From: Pararhodobacter sp.
GTDB taxonomy: Bacteria > Pseudomonadota > Alphaproteobacteria > Rhodobacterales > Rhodobacteraceae
Length of the DNA: 38,221 bases
Direction of reading: 5' to 3'
Assembly (NCBI GenBank): GCA_020832665.1
Contig: JAFIEG010000040.1
Coordinates: 1-38,221 of the forward strand
Shown here: positions 26,306 through 37,219 of the stretch, one piece after another
Layout of the letters: each line of letters begins with the position of its first letter
How positions within the stretch are numbered: position 1 is the stretch's first letter
Position numbers and translations under genes: made by a program
The notes under the pieces: model-generated
The model's database searches: none
Told to the model about the DNA's origin: nothing
What the model saw: the letters and a program-made list of their open reading frames with translations, nothing else

Positions 26306-26309
26306 AGCA

Positions 26310-26924
26310 TTACAGCCCCTGCCCCGGTTTCACGTCCTTCAGCTCCATCGCCTTGGCCGGGTCGCGATACATCTGTTTCAGCACGTCCTGGCGCTTGACA
26401 TTGGTGCGGTGGCGCAGGGTCAGCACGATGGCGCCGATCATCGCCACCAGCAGGATCAGCCCGGCCAGCTGGAAGGCCAGGAAATACTGGTCATACAGGA
26501 TCAGCCCCAGCGCGCGGGTGTTCTCGACCTCGGCCATGTCGGGCGTCACCGCCGCGCGCAGCCCCAGCGCGCCCTCGGCCTGCTCCCAGTTGCCGAACAA
26601 GAGGCCCAGCTGCATCAGGATTACCAGCCCGATCAGCGAGGCGAGGGGAAAGTAGCGCGCCATTTCGGCCTTGAGCGCGGCGAAATCGATGTCGAGCATC
26701 ATCACCACGAACAGGAAGAGCACCGCCACCGCGCCAACATAGACGATGAGCAAGATCATCGCCAGAAACTCGGCGCCCAGAAGCACGAACAGCCCCGCCG
26801 CCGAGACGAAGGCGAGGATAAGCCACAGCACCGAATGCACAGGGTTGCGCGCGATCACCACCATGAGCCCGGCCAGCACGATCATCAGCGAGAAGAAATA
26901 GAAGGCAAGATCGGCAACGCTCAT
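26310..26924 (-). CDS. nuoJ: NADH-quinone oxidoreductase subunit J
   Basis: NuoJ is a membrane subunit of complex I near the quinone/proton junction. The 204-residue product has five hydrophobic segments, including the conserved region [20 protein letters not shown], which corresponds to the helix with the pi-bulge. A soluble C-terminal tail [18 protein letters not shown] follows. Its ATG overlaps the stop of the carboxymuconolactone-decarboxylase-like gene as ATGA. It is followed by three palindromes before nuoK. Confidence 0.96.
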   Translation of the reverse strand: MSVADLAFYFFSLMIVLAGLMVVIARNPVHSVLWLILAFVSAAGLFVLLGAEFLAMILLIVYVGAVAVLFLFVVMMLDIDFAALKAEMARYFPLASLIGLVILMQLGLLFGNWEQAEGALGLRAAVTPDMAEVENTRALGLILYDQYFLAFQLAGLILLVAMIGAIVLTLRHRTNVKRQDVLKQMYRDPAKAMELKDVKPGQGL

Positions 26925-27331
26925 GCGTCATTCTCCTTCATTTCGGCAAAGACCGACTGGGCGATTTCCAGCGCCTTCTGCATCGCCGGCAGGCCCCCGA
27001 ACATGCTCATCTGCCAAATCACCTCGGCGATCTCGCGCTCGCTGGCGCCGGCCTCGCGGGCATGGCGCACGGTCAGGCGGATCTGCGGCTCGGCCTGCGC
27101 GCCCAGCGCCGTCAACGCGGCCAGCGTGACCAGAAGCCGCGTGCGGGCATCCAGCCCCTCGCGGTTGAAGGTCTTGCCGAACCACAACTCCAGCATCTCG
27201 GCCGGCATGGTGGGAAACACCGTGTCGAACCCCCTGATCTGGTTCTTCTCCAGCGACGGGTTGAAGGCGCGCAGCATCTGCTGGCTGCTCTCCATCATCT
27301 GCTGCATCATGCGGGTGAAGGGGTCGTTCAT
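26921..27331 (-). CDS. Carboxymuconolactone decarboxylase-like protein in the nuo operon
   Basis: The 136-residue protein has an amphipathic, Met/Gln-rich N-terminus ([16 protein letters not shown]). A CMD/AhpD-like helical domain follows, with [35 protein letters not shown] and [15 protein letters not shown]. It has no cysteine at all, so it cannot do the CxxC peroxidase-type chemistry of AhpD. Its role is unknown. ATGA overlap with nuoJ and nine bases from the nuoI stop tie it to the operon. An assembly or binding role for complex I is inference. Confidence 0.8.
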   Translation of the reverse strand: MNDPFTRMMQQMMESSQQMLRAFNPSLEKNQIRGFDTVFPTMPAEMLELWFGKTFNREGLDARTRLLVTLAALTALGAQAEPQIRLTVRHAREAGASEREIAEVIWQMSMFGGLPAMQKALEIAQSVFAEMKENDA

Positions 27332-27340
27332 GGCGATGCC

Positions 27341-27832
27341 TTACCTGTAGGGCGCGTCGATTTCGATGTTGCGGGCGATCTCGGCTTCCCAGCGATCGCC
27401 ATTGGCCAGCAGGCGCTCCTTGTCGTAGAACAGCTCTTCGCGCGTTTCTGTGGCGAATTCGAAATTCGGGCCCTCGACAATGGCATCGACCGGGCAGGCC
27501 TCCTGGCAGAAGCCGCAATAGATGCATTTGGTCATGTCGATGTCGTAGCGCGTGGTGCGGCGCGAGCCGTCCTCGCGCGGCTCGGCGTCGATGGTGATCG
27601 CCTGCGCCGGGCAGATCGCCTCGCACAGCTTGCAGGCGATGCAGCGTTCCTCGCCATTCGAATAGCGGCGCAGCGCGTGCTCGCCGCGAAAGCGCGGGCT
27701 CAGCGGGCCCTTCTCATGCGGGTAGTTGAGCGTGGCCTTGGCGCGGAAGAAATACTTGAAGCCCAGCCCGAAGCCCCGGATGAAATCCGTCAGCAGGAAG
27801 TAGCCGACAGCGCGGCGCACGTCGATTTCCAT
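27341..27832 (-). CDS. nuoI: NADH-quinone oxidoreductase subunit I
   Basis: NuoI carries the two 4Fe-4S clusters N6a and N6b that pass electrons towards NuoB. The 163-residue product has two ferredoxin motifs, C64-x2-C67-x2-C70-x3-C74 ([11 protein letters not shown]) and C103-x2-C106-x2-C109-x3-C113 ([11 protein letters not shown]). The N-terminal amphipathic stretch [17 protein letters not shown] anchors it to the membrane arm. ATG 27832 lies one base after the nuoH stop; the longer frame starting inside nuoH is rejected. Confidence 0.97.
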   Translation of the reverse strand: MEIDVRRAVGYFLLTDFIRGFGLGFKYFFRAKATLNYPHEKGPLSPRFRGEHALRRYSNGEERCIACKLCEAICPAQAITIDAEPREDGSRRTTRYDIDMTKCIYCGFCQEACPVDAIVEGPNFEFATETREELFYDKERLLANGDRWEAEIARNIEIDAPYR

Positions 27833-27833
27833 G

Positions 27834-28871
27834 TCAGCCCCCGATCGCCCAGCGGGCATAGGCGCCGCCGAACAGTTCGAATTTCGCGAAGAAGGCGACC
27901 AGCACCACCCAGCCCAGGCTGAGCGGCAGGAACACCTTCCAGCCGATGCGCATCAGCTGGTCGTAGCGGTAGCGCGGCACGATCGCCTTCACCATTGCGA
28001 AGAGGAAGAAGAAGAAGGCCATCTTGGCGATCATCCAGTGCGGCCCGTCGGGCAGGAAGGGCACCGGCGAAAGCCAGCCGCCGAAGAACAAGAGCGAGAT
28101 CAGCGCGCACATCAGGAAGATGGCGATATATTCCCCGGCCATGAACAGCAGATAGGGGGTGGATGAATATTCCACCATGAACCCCGCCACCAGCTCCGAT
28201 TCGGCCTCGGGCAGGTCGAAGGGCGGGCGGTTGGTCTCGGCCAGGCAGGAGATGAAGAACAGCACCACCATGGGCAGATGCGGCAGCCAGTACCAGCCCA
28301 GCATGCCCCAGCCGGTATCCTGCGCCGCGACGATGACGGAAAGGTTCATGCTGCCGGTGGTGATGATGACGCCGATGATGATGAGCCCCAGCGACACCTC
28401 GTAGGAGATCATCTGCGCGGCCGATCTGAGCGAGCCCAGAAAGGCGTATTTCGAGTTCGACGCCCAGCCGCCCATGATCACGCCATAGACTTCCAGCGAA
28501 GCGATGGCGAAGACGAACAGGATGGCGACATTGATATCGGCCAGCACCCAGCCTTCGTTGAAGGGGATCACCGCCCAGGCCAGCACCGCCAGGATGAAGC
28601 TCAGAAGCGGCGCCAGAAAATAGACCGGCCGGTCAACGCCCGCCGGGATCACCACTTCCTTGACCACGAATTTCAGCGCATCGGCCACTGATTGCAAAAG
28701 CCCCCAGGGGCCCACCACATTCGGCCCGCGCCGCATCTGCACCGCCGCCCAGACCTTGCGGTCGCCATAGACGAGGAACAGCAGGCTGATCATCACGAAG
28801 GCGATGACCAGCAGAGACTGTGCCACGATCAGCACGAAGATCCCCAGCCCGGTATCAAGAAATTCTGCCAT
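27834..28871 (-). CDS. nuoH: NADH-quinone oxidoreductase subunit H
   Basis: NuoH forms much of the quinone-binding cavity and links the peripheral and membrane arms. The 345-residue product has eight or nine membrane helices, the conserved [19 protein letters not shown] (48-66) with KFVVKE, and the acidic loop [18 protein letters not shown] that lies over the quinone channel. Length and order are standard. It follows the second lipoprotein gene by 14 bases. Confidence 0.97.
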   Translation of the reverse strand: MAEFLDTGLGIFVLIVAQSLLVIAFVMISLLFLVYGDRKVWAAVQMRRGPNVVGPWGLLQSVADALKFVVKEVVIPAGVDRPVYFLAPLLSFILAVLAWAVIPFNEGWVLADINVAILFVFAIASLEVYGVIMGGWASNSKYAFLGSLRSAAQMISYEVSLGLIIIGVIITTGSMNLSVIVAAQDTGWGMLGWYWLPHLPMVVLFFISCLAETNRPPFDLPEAESELVAGFMVEYSSTPYLLFMAGEYIAIFLMCALISLLFFGGWLSPVPFLPDGPHWMIAKMAFFFFLFAMVKAIVPRYRYDQLMRIGWKVFLPLSLGWVVLVAFFAKFELFGGAYARWAIGG

Positions 28872-28885
28872 CTTGCCTCTCGTCC

Positions 28886-29314
28886 TCAGACCGTCGGTAT
28901 GCCCTGTTCAATGCAATCGGCGACGGTCACCTCGGCGTCGATCGTCCGTATGCCGCGCGGCAGGGCGGGCGAGACGGTATAAACCGCATCCGCCTGCCAG
29001 ATGCCACCCCGTTCATCGACATTCGTGCGTACATGCCGCGCAAAGCCGAAACCGCGGATGAGCGCGTATTGCGCCGCCGCGCAGCGCGCATAGGCGATCA
29101 CGTCGTCACGGTCGCGCGCGCCTTCCATGCGGGCGGTCAGATTGACCATGTCTTCTTCGAGCAGCCGCGTTTCGACCCCGCGATAGACCGCATCCTCGGG
29201 CGCGCCCGACACCGCGCGCTCGCCGTTCGGCGCCGATGCCGGCGCGCAGCCGGCCAGCGCCAGCCCCGAAAGGGCTGTCAGCGCGGCAAGAAGGGGGCGG
29301 TGTGGTTGCATCAT
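28886..29314 (-). CDS. Predicted lipoprotein between nuoG and nuoH
   Basis: The 142-residue protein has a signal peptide and a lipobox LALAGC near residues 18-23, so it should be attached to a membrane on the periplasmic side. The mature part has Asp/Arg-rich sequence [20 protein letters not shown] and a final [13 protein letters not shown] with a second and third Cys. I do not recognise a named family. It begins four bases after the nuoG stop (ATGATG, two possible starts) and ends 14 bases before nuoH, so it is part of the operon. A role on the outer face of complex I is inference. Confidence 0.78.
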   Translation of the reverse strand: MMQPHRPLLAALTALSGLALAGCAPASAPNGERAVSGAPEDAVYRGVETRLLEEDMVNLTARMEGARDRDDVIAYARCAAAQYALIRGFGFARHVRTNVDERGGIWQADAVYTVSPALPRGIRTIDAEVTVADCIEQGIPTV

Positions 29315-29318
29315 GGCC

Positions 29319-31328
29319 TCATTCCGCCGCCATCGCCGCGCCGCCGCGCGCGGCAGCCCGCGCCGACAGCTCGGCCATCAGCTGCGAGGCGCGCGCGATC
29401 GGGTTGGTGAGGTAGAAATCACCGATGGCGGGGGCGAAATCGCCCTTGCCCGGCTTGCCCGCCGGCAGGGGCTGCCATTCGTTTTCGGGCACCGTGTCGA
29501 TTTCTTCCAGATGCGGCACCGCCTTGACCAGCTCGCGGCGCAGGGCGATCTGGCTGTCAAAGGGCAGCACCGCGCCCAGCGTGCCCGAAAGCGCGCGCAG
29601 GATGGCCCAGTTTTCCTTGGCCTCGCCCGGCGGGAAGCCCGCGCGCAGCGCCAGTTGCGGCCGGCCCTCGGTATTGACGAAGATGCCGCCCTCTTCCGTC
29701 CAGGCCGCGCCGGGCAGGATGATGTCGGCGCGATGCGCGCCGCGGTCGCCATGGCTGCCCTGATAGATGACGAACGCGCCCTCGGGCATGTCCACCTCGT
29801 CGGCGCCCAGATTGTAGATCACTTCCGCCCCGTCGAGCGCGGCAGCCATGCCGCCCTCGCTGACGCAGCCCGCATCCATCGCGCCCACGCGCCCGGCGGC
29901 GGTATGCAGCACCAGCAAGCGTCCGCCCAGCTTTTCGGTCAGCGCCATCGCCTGGCCCAGCACCGAATCGCCATCTTCGCCGGTCAGCGCCCCCTGGCCA
30001 ACGATCACCAGCGCCTCTTCGCTGGGCTTGGCCTCTTTCACCGCCTTGAGAAGCGCGGCGCTGTCGGTGCCGAACTCCTTCACGTCATAGCTCAGATCTT
30101 CCGCCGCGCCGATGCGGTGCACCACGGCACCTTCCAGCCACGCCTTGCGGATGCGCGCATTCAGCACCGGCGCCTCACGGCGCGGATTGGTGCCGATCAG
30201 CCAGATGTTGCGCGCATAATCGATATCCTCGATCGCGGCGGTGCCGACATAGGCCGAACGGTTGCCCACGGGCAGCTTCGCGCCATCGACGCGGCATTCA
30301 ACCTTGCCGCCCTGCCCCTCGACCAGCAGCTTGAGCGCAAAGGCGGCCTCGACCGGGGCCAGATCGCCCACCAGGCCGACAACCTGCTTGCCCTTCATCG
30401 CCTCGGCGGCGGCCTTGAGCGCCTCGTCCCAGCCCGCCGGCTTGAGCTTGCCATCCTTGCGGATATAGGGCCGGTCAAGCCGCTGGCGGCGCAGCCCGTC
30501 CCAGACAAAGCGCGTCTTGTCGGAAATCCATTCCTCGTTCACGCCGTCATGGTTGCGCGGCAGGATGCGCATCACCTGCCGGCCCTTGGTATCGACGCGG
30601 ATATTCGAGCCCAGCGCATCCATCACGTCGATGGTTTCGGTCTTGGTCAGCTCCCACGGCCGGGCGGTGAAGGCATAGGGCTTGGACACCAGCGCGCCGA
30701 CCGGGCACAGATCGATGATATTGCCTGACAATTCGCTTTCGATCAGCGCGCCGAGATAGGTGGTGATCTCGGCATCCTCGCCGCGCCCGGTCTGGCCCAT
30801 GACGGTGACGCCGGCCACTTCCGAGGTGAAGCGCACGCAGCGGGTGCAGGAGATGCAGCGCGTCATGTGGGTTTCGATCAGCGGGCCGAGATCAAGATCT
30901 TCCACCGCGCGCTTGGGCTCGCGGTAGCGCGAGAAATCGACGCCATAGGCCATCGCCTGATCCTGCAGGTCGCATTCGCCGCCCTGATCGCAGATCGGGC
31001 AGTCAAGCGGGTGGTTGATGAGCAGGAACTCCATCACCCCCTCGCGCGCCTTGCGCACCATCGGCGAATTGGTGCGCACCACCGGCGGCTGGCCCTCGGG
31101 GCCCGGGCGCAGATCCTTGACCTGCATCGCGCAGGACGCCGCCGGCTTGGGCGGCCCGCCGACGACTTCGACAAGACACATGCGGCAATTTCCGGCGATC
31201 GACAGCCGCTCGTGATAGCAAAAGCGCGGAATCTCGATGCCTGCCTGCTCGCAGGCCTGTATCAGCGTCATGCGCGGATCGACCTCGACCTCGGTATCGT
31301 CGATGATGATCTTGCGAAGCTCAGCCAT
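29319..31328 (-). CDS. nuoG: NADH-quinone oxidoreductase subunit G
   Basis: NuoG is the large iron-sulfur subunit of the NADH-oxidising arm. The 669-residue product has a 2Fe-2S set (C37, C48, C51, C66), the His-ligated cluster N5 (H106, C110, C113, C119 in [14 protein letters not shown]) and cluster N4 (C158, C161, C164, C208). A molybdopterin-oxidoreductase-like domain without its cofactor follows. The extra N7 cluster motif of E. coli-type NuoG is not visible, fitting the Paracoccus/mitochondrial type. It starts three bases after the DUF5333-like gene. Confidence 0.96.
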   Translation of the reverse strand: MAELRKIIIDDTEVEVDPRMTLIQACEQAGIEIPRFCYHERLSIAGNCRMCLVEVVGGPPKPAASCAMQVKDLRPGPEGQPPVVRTNSPMVRKAREGVMEFLLINHPLDCPICDQGGECDLQDQAMAYGVDFSRYREPKRAVEDLDLGPLIETHMTRCISCTRCVRFTSEVAGVTVMGQTGRGEDAEITTYLGALIESELSGNIIDLCPVGALVSKPYAFTARPWELTKTETIDVMDALGSNIRVDTKGRQVMRILPRNHDGVNEEWISDKTRFVWDGLRRQRLDRPYIRKDGKLKPAGWDEALKAAAEAMKGKQVVGLVGDLAPVEAAFALKLLVEGQGGKVECRVDGAKLPVGNRSAYVGTAAIEDIDYARNIWLIGTNPRREAPVLNARIRKAWLEGAVVHRIGAAEDLSYDVKEFGTDSAALLKAVKEAKPSEEALVIVGQGALTGEDGDSVLGQAMALTEKLGGRLLVLHTAAGRVGAMDAGCVSEGGMAAALDGAEVIYNLGADEVDMPEGAFVIYQGSHGDRGAHRADIILPGAAWTEEGGIFVNTEGRPQLALRAGFPPGEAKENWAILRALSGTLGAVLPFDSQIALRRELVKAVPHLEEIDTVPENEWQPLPAGKPGKGDFAPAIGDFYLTNPIARASQLMAELSARAAARGGAAMAAE

Positions 31329-31331
31329 GAA

Positions 31332-31784
31332 TCACCTTTCTGTCAGCCGCCGGCCCACCGGGCTGCGGGCGGCAATCTCGGCCCGGCCCAGCGCGCAGAC
31401 GCTGGCCGGATCATCGGGGCGGGCGCCGGTGCTCTCGATATAACGGTACACCTCGGCCTCGAGCCGCGCCTGTTCGGCCTCATCCTCGACAAAGGCCTCG
31501 ATCTGCGCCCGCGACGCGCCCATCCGGCGCGCGTGGTTGTAGAGCGGCAGGAAATAGGCGCGCCGCGCAAATCGCGAAGGCCCTTCGATATGGTCGCACT
31601 CGCGCACGATATGGGCGATGATCGCGGCGTTGAGCAAACCGCCCCACACCCGCTCGTCGCTGCGCAACAGCGCGTTGGCCTCTTGCTGGCTCATGGCCAG
31701 CGCCGGGGCGGCTGGCGCAAGCGCCAGCGCCATGAACATGGCCAGCGCCGCAGCCGCCCGCGTGATGGTGCTTGCCGCTACCAT
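31332..31784 (-). CDS. Exported DUF5333-like protein in the nuo operon
   Basis: The 150-residue protein has an N-terminal signal peptide (ITRAAAALAMFMALALAPAA, cleavage probably after ALA). A helical mature domain follows, with AIIAHIVRECDHI, YFLPLYNHARRMG and YRYIESTGARPDDPASVCALG; its two Cys could form a disulfide. It resembles the rhodobacterial DUF5333 family as I remember it, of unknown function. ATG 31784 is chosen over GTG 31793. Either start overlaps the end of the lipoprotein gene. The stop lies three bases before nuoG. Confidence 0.75.
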   Translation of the reverse strand: MVAASTITRAAAALAMFMALALAPAAPALAMSQQEANALLRSDERVWGGLLNAAIIAHIVRECDHIEGPSRFARRAYFLPLYNHARRMGASRAQIEAFVEDEAEQARLEAEVYRYIESTGARPDDPASVCALGRAEIAARSPVGRRLTER

Positions 31785-32167
31785 CCCCGGCACGCCGTCG
31801 GAAAGTAAAGCCCGCCACGGTTGAGGAAGCTGCCGCGCGCGTTCGGATCGAAATAGAGCGCCCCGTCACGCCTGCACAGGGCACGGGCGGCACCGATGGC
31901 CGCGTCGCGGTCGCTTTCGGTGATCATCTCGCCGTCGCGGGTGTAGATCGTGATCAAGCGGGTGCCGCCCCACATATCCATCTCCACCTCGCCATCGCGA
32001 CCGACGGATGCGCGCGGCTGGACATGCAGGTGATAGCCATAGGTGCTGCCCTCGTGATCGAAATGGCGCACGGCGCGAAGCCCGTGTTCATCGACCGGCT
32101 CGCAGGCGGCCAGAACCAGGCCAAGGCCCAGGGCGGTGCAGATTGCGGGTAGGAGCTTCAGGCGCAT
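31778..32167 (-). CDS. Predicted lipoprotein between nuoF and nuoG
   Basis: The 129-residue protein has a signal peptide ending in a lipobox (GLGLVLAAC, Cys22). The mature domain contains RHFDHEGSTYGYHLHVQPRA, ESDRDAAIGAARALCRRDG and a final YFPTACRGW. Two further Cys may pair. No named family is recognised. It starts seven bases after the nuoF stop and overlaps the next gene, so it is clearly co-transcribed with nuo. It is probably anchored in a membrane facing the periplasm. Confidence 0.78.
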   Translation of the reverse strand: MRLKLLPAICTALGLGLVLAACEPVDEHGLRAVRHFDHEGSTYGYHLHVQPRASVGRDGEVEMDMWGGTRLITIYTRDGEMITESDRDAAIGAARALCRRDGALYFDPNARGSFLNRGGLYFPTACRGW

Positions 32168-32174
32168 GTCATCC

Positions 32175-33473
<1,299 letters not shown>

Positions 33474-33510
33474 CGGCTGTATCCCCAGTCTGCCCCGCAG
33501 TTGCGGGCCT

Positions 33511-33735
33511 TCAGTTGTTGCGTCGCGCCCGCCACAGGCGGAAGGTCACGATCAGCGCCCAGGCGAAAGCCGCCAGCGCCGCGAAATCGATCAGGAAGGC
33601 AAAGCGCGTGGGCCAGCCATAAAAGCCGCCGGCCCAGCTTAGAAACATCCACAGCACCATGGTTGCCACCAGAACGATGGCGACAAGGCGAACCTGCCTT
33701 GCATGGGCGCGCTCCTGCTGCTCGTCCCGGGCCAT
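33511..33735 (-). CDS. Small membrane protein (DUF5337-like) in the nuo operon
   Basis: The 74-residue protein has a charged N-terminus ([16 protein letters not shown]), two membrane segments (about 17-36 and 43-65) and a basic tail LWRARRNN. It matches the rhodobacterial DUF5337 type as I remember it, always near nuoE and nuoF; the function is unknown. ATG 33735 is preferred over a GTG two codons upstream. It starts 12 bases after the helix-hairpin-helix membrane gene and precedes nuoF. Confidence 0.75.
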   Translation of the reverse strand: MARDEQQERAHARQVRLVAIVLVATMVLWMFLSWAGGFYGWPTRFAFLIDFAALAAFAWALIVTFRLWRARRNN

Positions 33736-33747
33736 GATCACGCCTGC

Positions 33748-34455
33748 CTACTCCTGCTCGCCGGCGCCGCCGGCGGCCAGCGCCCTTGCCTGGCCCACCC
33801 AATCGTCGCGGGCGATCCTGCCGCGGCCGTTGAGCGCCTCGTCGAAGCGCGCGATGTCGGCCTCGCTCCAGCCGGCGATCTGGTGGAAATGCTGCACGCC
33901 CATGGCGTTGAGCTTTTTCTCGATCACCGGGCCCACGCCGTTGATCCGCTTCAGATCATCGGGCGCGCGCGGTGTCATCTCGGGCTGCGGGGCGGCGGGG
34001 GCAGCGGGGGGTGCAGCGGCGGGTTCGACAGGCGACGCCGGGGCGGGTGTTTCCGCAGGTGGTTCGGGGGCGCGTGCCTCAGGGGCGCTGGCGGGCCCGG
34101 TCGGCTCGCCCGGCGCGTCTTCCTCGTTGGCCGCGGGCCTGGGCCCGTCCTGACTGGTCACCCCCGAAAGCGGCGTGGCCACCGGCGCTGCGGTAGCCGG
34201 CGGCACCGTGGCCGAAGGCGGCTTCGTCGCCGAGGGCATCCGCTCGCCCGCGCCGACCGGCGCGCCCGCATCGCCCGACTGCATCCGCGACATGATCACG
34301 AAGACAACAACCCCGATCACCAGCCCGAGGATGAACGCCAAGAGGTAATTGACCGAAAAGCCCAGCCAGAGAAGCAGGAACGCCACGATACCGGCCGCCG
34401 CCGCAACCACGCGCACCATCGCCCCCGGCGAATTGCCCTGATCTGTCCCAGCCAT
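33748..34455 (-). CDS. Membrane-anchored helix-hairpin-helix protein
   Basis: The 235-residue protein has two membrane segments (about 14-56), a long Pro/Ala/Glu-rich linker (60-162), and a C-terminal helix-hairpin-helix domain (165-228) with DDLKRINGVGPVIEKKLNAM and GRIARDDWVGQARALA. That domain is clearly related to the C-terminal extension of NuoE encoded just upstream ([36 protein letters not shown]). Helix-hairpin-helix modules usually bind DNA or proteins; a protein-protein role at complex I is the simpler inference. It starts 57 bases after nuoE. Confidence 0.85.
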   Translation of the reverse strand: MAGTDQGNSPGAMVRVVAAAAGIVAFLLLWLGFSVNYLLAFILGLVIGVVVFVIMSRMQSGDAGAPVGAGERMPSATKPPSATVPPATAAPVATPLSGVTSQDGPRPAANEEDAPGEPTGPASAPEARAPEPPAETPAPASPVEPAAAPPAAPAAPQPEMTPRAPDDLKRINGVGPVIEKKLNAMGVQHFHQIAGWSEADIARFDEALNGRGRIARDDWVGQARALAAGGAGEQE

Positions 34456-34512
34456 CGCTTTGATCCCTCTTCACAGGGGCAAGACGCCACCGGCGCCCCC
34501 CTTGTTGCGGTG

Positions 34513-35700
34513 TCAGCTTTCTGCCTTGTCGTCTGCCTGCCTCTTGCTTGATCCATTCGCGCTGTTTTCGGCCAGCGCACTCGCCTGTGCGACCCAGTCA
34601 TCGCGTTCAATCCGGCCCTTGAAATTCAGCCGGTCATCGACCCAGGCCACCTCTTCAGGCCCCCAGGCGGCGATCTGCCTGTAATGCCAGATGCCCAGTT
34701 CGTTGAGCTTCTGTTCCAGCTTGGGGCCTACGCCCTTGAGCTTCTTCAGATCATCCGCCGCGCCCTCGGGTTTTTCCATCAGCGAAGGCGCGCGCCCGGC
34801 AACAGCTTCGGCGGGCTCGTCGGGTGCCTTGTCATCGGGCTCGACCATCGGCGGGGCGGCCACCTTGGCCTTCGGCTTGGCCTTGGTGCGCGCGCGGGCC
34901 TCCTGCTCGCTCACGCCGGTGCCGTTGACCGGCTTGCCGGCAGCGGGGCGGGGGTCATGCGCGGCGCCCTGGCGCGCGCCCTTCGGCTCGGCCGGCTTGC
35001 CCTGCCAGGGGGTGACGAGCGGAACCTCGCTGCCATCGATGCGCTTGACGGTATCGCCCAGCGCCGTGGCCAGCGCCAGCGAGGCGTTGTGCTTTTCACT
35101 CGCCCTGGCGCCGGTCAGGCTGGTCAGCCCGCCCGCCGGTTCACTGGCAAAACGCCCCTCTTGCGGCCCCGGCGGCGGTACGCGGCCGGCGGCCAGTTCA
35201 TCGAGTATCCAGCCCAGTTTTTCGGCACTCAGATCCTCGAAGTAATCCTTGCCGATCTGCGCCATCGGCGCATTGGCGCAGGCGCCCAGGCATTCGACCT
35301 CTTCCCAGCTGAACCTGCCATCGGCGGAAAGCTGATGCGGCTTGTCGGCGATCTTCTCGCGGCACACGGCGACCAGATCCTCGGCGCCGCAGATCATGCA
35401 GCTCGTCGTGCCGCAGATCTGGATATGGGCAACGGAACCAACGGGTTGCAGCTGGAACATGAAGTAGAAGGTGGCCACTTCCAGCGCCCGGATATGAGCC
35501 ATGCCCAGCATGTCGGCGACATGCTCGATGGCGGGGCGGGAAAGCCAGCCCTCCTGCTCCTGCGCGCGCCACAAAAGCGGAATGATGGCGCTGGCCTGCC
35601 GGCCCGGCGGATATTTGGTGATCTGCGCCTCGGCCCATTTCAGGTTTGCGGGCGTGAAGGCGAAGCTCTCGGGCTGCTCGGGGTGAAGGCGGCGAAGCAT
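34513..35700 (-). CDS. nuoE: NADH-quinone oxidoreductase subunit E with C-terminal extension
   Basis: NuoE holds the 2Fe-2S cluster N1a beside the FMN site. Residues 1-172 are the normal 24-kDa subunit, with ligands C96, C101 (CGTTSC), C137 and C141 (CLGAC). The protein then continues to 395 residues, about twice the standard length. The extension is a charged, Pro/Ala/Lys-rich linker (about 180-312) and a helix-hairpin-helix domain (315-377). Related extensions occur in rhodobacterial NuoE proteins as I recall. The ATG shares a base with the nuoD stop (TAATG). Confidence 0.95.
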   Translation of the reverse strand: MLRRLHPEQPESFAFTPANLKWAEAQITKYPPGRQASAIIPLLWRAQEQEGWLSRPAIEHVADMLGMAHIRALEVATFYFMFQLQPVGSVAHIQICGTTSCMICGAEDLVAVCREKIADKPHQLSADGRFSWEEVECLGACANAPMAQIGKDYFEDLSAEKLGWILDELAAGRVPPPGPQEGRFASEPAGGLTSLTGARASEKHNASLALATALGDTVKRIDGSEVPLVTPWQGKPAEPKGARQGAAHDPRPAAGKPVNGTGVSEQEARARTKAKPKAKVAAPPMVEPDDKAPDEPAEAVAGRAPSLMEKPEGAADDLKKLKGVGPKLEQKLNELGIWHYRQIAAWGPEEVAWVDDRLNFKGRIERDDWVAQASALAENSANGSSKRQADDKAES

Positions 35701-36923
35701 TAGCGGTCAATCTCTCCAAACACGACATCCATGGTGCCGATGATGGCCGCGACATCGGCCAGCAGATGGCCGCTGGCGACATGATCCATCGATTGCAGAT
35801 GCAGAAAACCCGGCGCGCGAATCTTGGCGCGGTAGGGCCGGTTGGTGCCATCGGCCACCAGATAGACGCCGAACTCGCCCTTGGGCGCCTCGACGGCGGC
35901 GTAAACCTCGCCCTCGGGCACGTGAAAGCCCTCGGTGTAAAGCTTGAAATGGTGGATCAGCGCTTCCATCGAGGTCTTCATCTCGCCGCGCTTGGGCGGG
36001 CCGATCTTGCCGCGCGCGATCACGTCGCCCTGCCCCTCGGGGGCGCGCAGCTTGGCGATGGCCTGATGGATGATCTTCAGGCTTTCGCGCATCTCGGCCA
36101 TGCGGCACAGGTAGCGATCATAGCAATCGCCGTTCTTGCCCACGGGAATGCGGAAATCGAACTCGTCATAGCATTCATAGGGCTGCGCGCGGCGCAGATC
36201 CCAGGCCATGCCCGAGCCGCGCACCATGACGCCGGAATAGCCCCAATCCAGCGCCTCCTGCTCGGTGATGACGCCGATATCGGCGTTGCGCTGCTTGAAG
36301 ATGCGGTTTTCGGTCAACAGCCCGTCAAGATCGTCGAGCACCTTGGGAAATTCCTCGCCCCAGGCCTCGATATCGTCCAGAAGCGCCGGCGGCAGATCCT
36401 GATGCACCCCGCCGGGGCGGAAATAGGCGGCATGCAGCCGCGCCCCGCAGGCGCGCTCGTAGAAGACCATCAGCTTCTCGCGCTCCTCGAACCCCCAGAG
36501 CGGCGGGGTCAGCGCGCCCACATCCATCGCCTGCGTGGTGACGTTGAGCAGATGGTTGAGGATGCGCCCGATCTCGGAATAGAGCACGCGGATGAGCGAA
36601 CCCCGGCGCGGCACCTCGACGCCGGTGAGCTTTTCAATGGCCAGGCACCAGGCGTGCTCCTGATTCATCGGCGCGACGTAATCAAGCCGGTCGAAATAGG
36701 GCAGGTTCTGCAGATAGGTGCGGCTTTCCATCAGCTTCTCGGTGCCGCGATGCAACAGCCCGATATGCGGGTCGCAGCGCTCGACCACCTCGCCGTCAAG
36801 CTCCAGCACCAGCCGCAAGACGCCATGCGCGGCAGGGTGTTGCGGGCCGAAATTGATGTTGAAGTTGCGGATTTTCTGCTCGCCCGTCTGGGCGTCATCG
36901 AAACCCTTGGCGCCGTCCTTCAT
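35700..36923 (-). CDS. nuoD: NADH-quinone oxidoreductase subunit D
   Basis: NuoD is the 49-kDa subunit that forms the quinone pocket with NuoB. The 407-residue product has [20 protein letters not shown] near the N-terminus with the quinone-site His pair, [14 protein letters not shown], and the C-terminal stretch [20 protein letters not shown] perfect AGGAGG (36936-36931) lies seven bases before the ATG, inside the last codons of the preceding small gene. nuoD overlaps that gene by ATGA and nuoE by one base. Confidence 0.97.
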   Translation of the reverse strand: MKDGAKGFDDAQTGEQKIRNFNINFGPQHPAAHGVLRLVLELDGEVVERCDPHIGLLHRGTEKLMESRTYLQNLPYFDRLDYVAPMNQEHAWCLAIEKLTGVEVPRRGSLIRVLYSEIGRILNHLLNVTTQAMDVGALTPPLWGFEEREKLMVFYERACGARLHAAYFRPGGVHQDLPPALLDDIEAWGEEFPKVLDDLDGLLTENRIFKQRNADIGVITEQEALDWGYSGVMVRGSGMAWDLRRAQPYECYDEFDFRIPVGKNGDCYDRYLCRMAEMRESLKIIHQAIAKLRAPEGQGDVIARGKIGPPKRGEMKTSMEALIHHFKLYTEGFHVPEGEVYAAVEAPKGEFGVYLVADGTNRPYRAKIRAPGFLHLQSMDHVASGHLLADVAAIIGTMDVVFGEIDR

Positions 36924-37219
36924 TTCGCGGCCTCCTTTGGCGCTCTAAGGCGACGAATAACAATCGAAAGCAAAGCACCTACTATTGCCGCCGAAAAAAA
37001 CGGAACAATGGCCTCTGCTACCGATGGTGGGGGGCTACCAATATCCGACATCATTCTACTGACCGCCAAGAAGTTAAAACTTGAATAGACTAGCCCAGAA
37101 ATTGCGCCGGAAAAAATGCTTGGTATGGGTAGCAATGCTGCCGCAATAGCGGTCAGCCAAAGTTCCCAAGCGAGCAGATGCGCGGCTGTCGTGCCAATTA
37201 CATAACCAAGCAGCATCAT
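36920..37219 (-). CDS. Unknown low-G+C membrane protein nested between nuoC and nuoD
   Basis: The 99-residue protein has three likely membrane segments (about 4-30, 33-53, 67-88) and a basic tail [12 protein letters not shown] recognise no family. By hand count 36961-37200 is 50% G+C, far below its neighbours, with codons rare in the rest of the window. Yet it is joined precisely: its ATG overlaps the nuoC stop (ATGA), and its stop overlaps the nuoD ATG (ATGA). A second ATG follows at once. nuoC and nuoD are normally adjacent or fused, so this looks like an acquired gene fixed within the operon. Its role is unknown. Confidence 0.75.
   Translation of the reverse strand: MMLLGYVIGTTAAHLLAWELWLTAIAAALLPIPSIFSGAISGLVYSSFNFLAVSRMMSDIGSPPPSVAEAIVPFFSAAIVGALLSIVIRRLRAPKEAAK

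Noticed and set aside
26175-26309. CRISPR-like array between nuoJ and nuoK
   Set aside because: The three palindromes differ in size and sequence and have no regular spacers or cas genes, so they are REP-like elements.
29313-30728. 471-codon plus-strand open frame opposite nuoG
   Set aside because: Antisense to an unambiguous nuoG with all cluster ligands.
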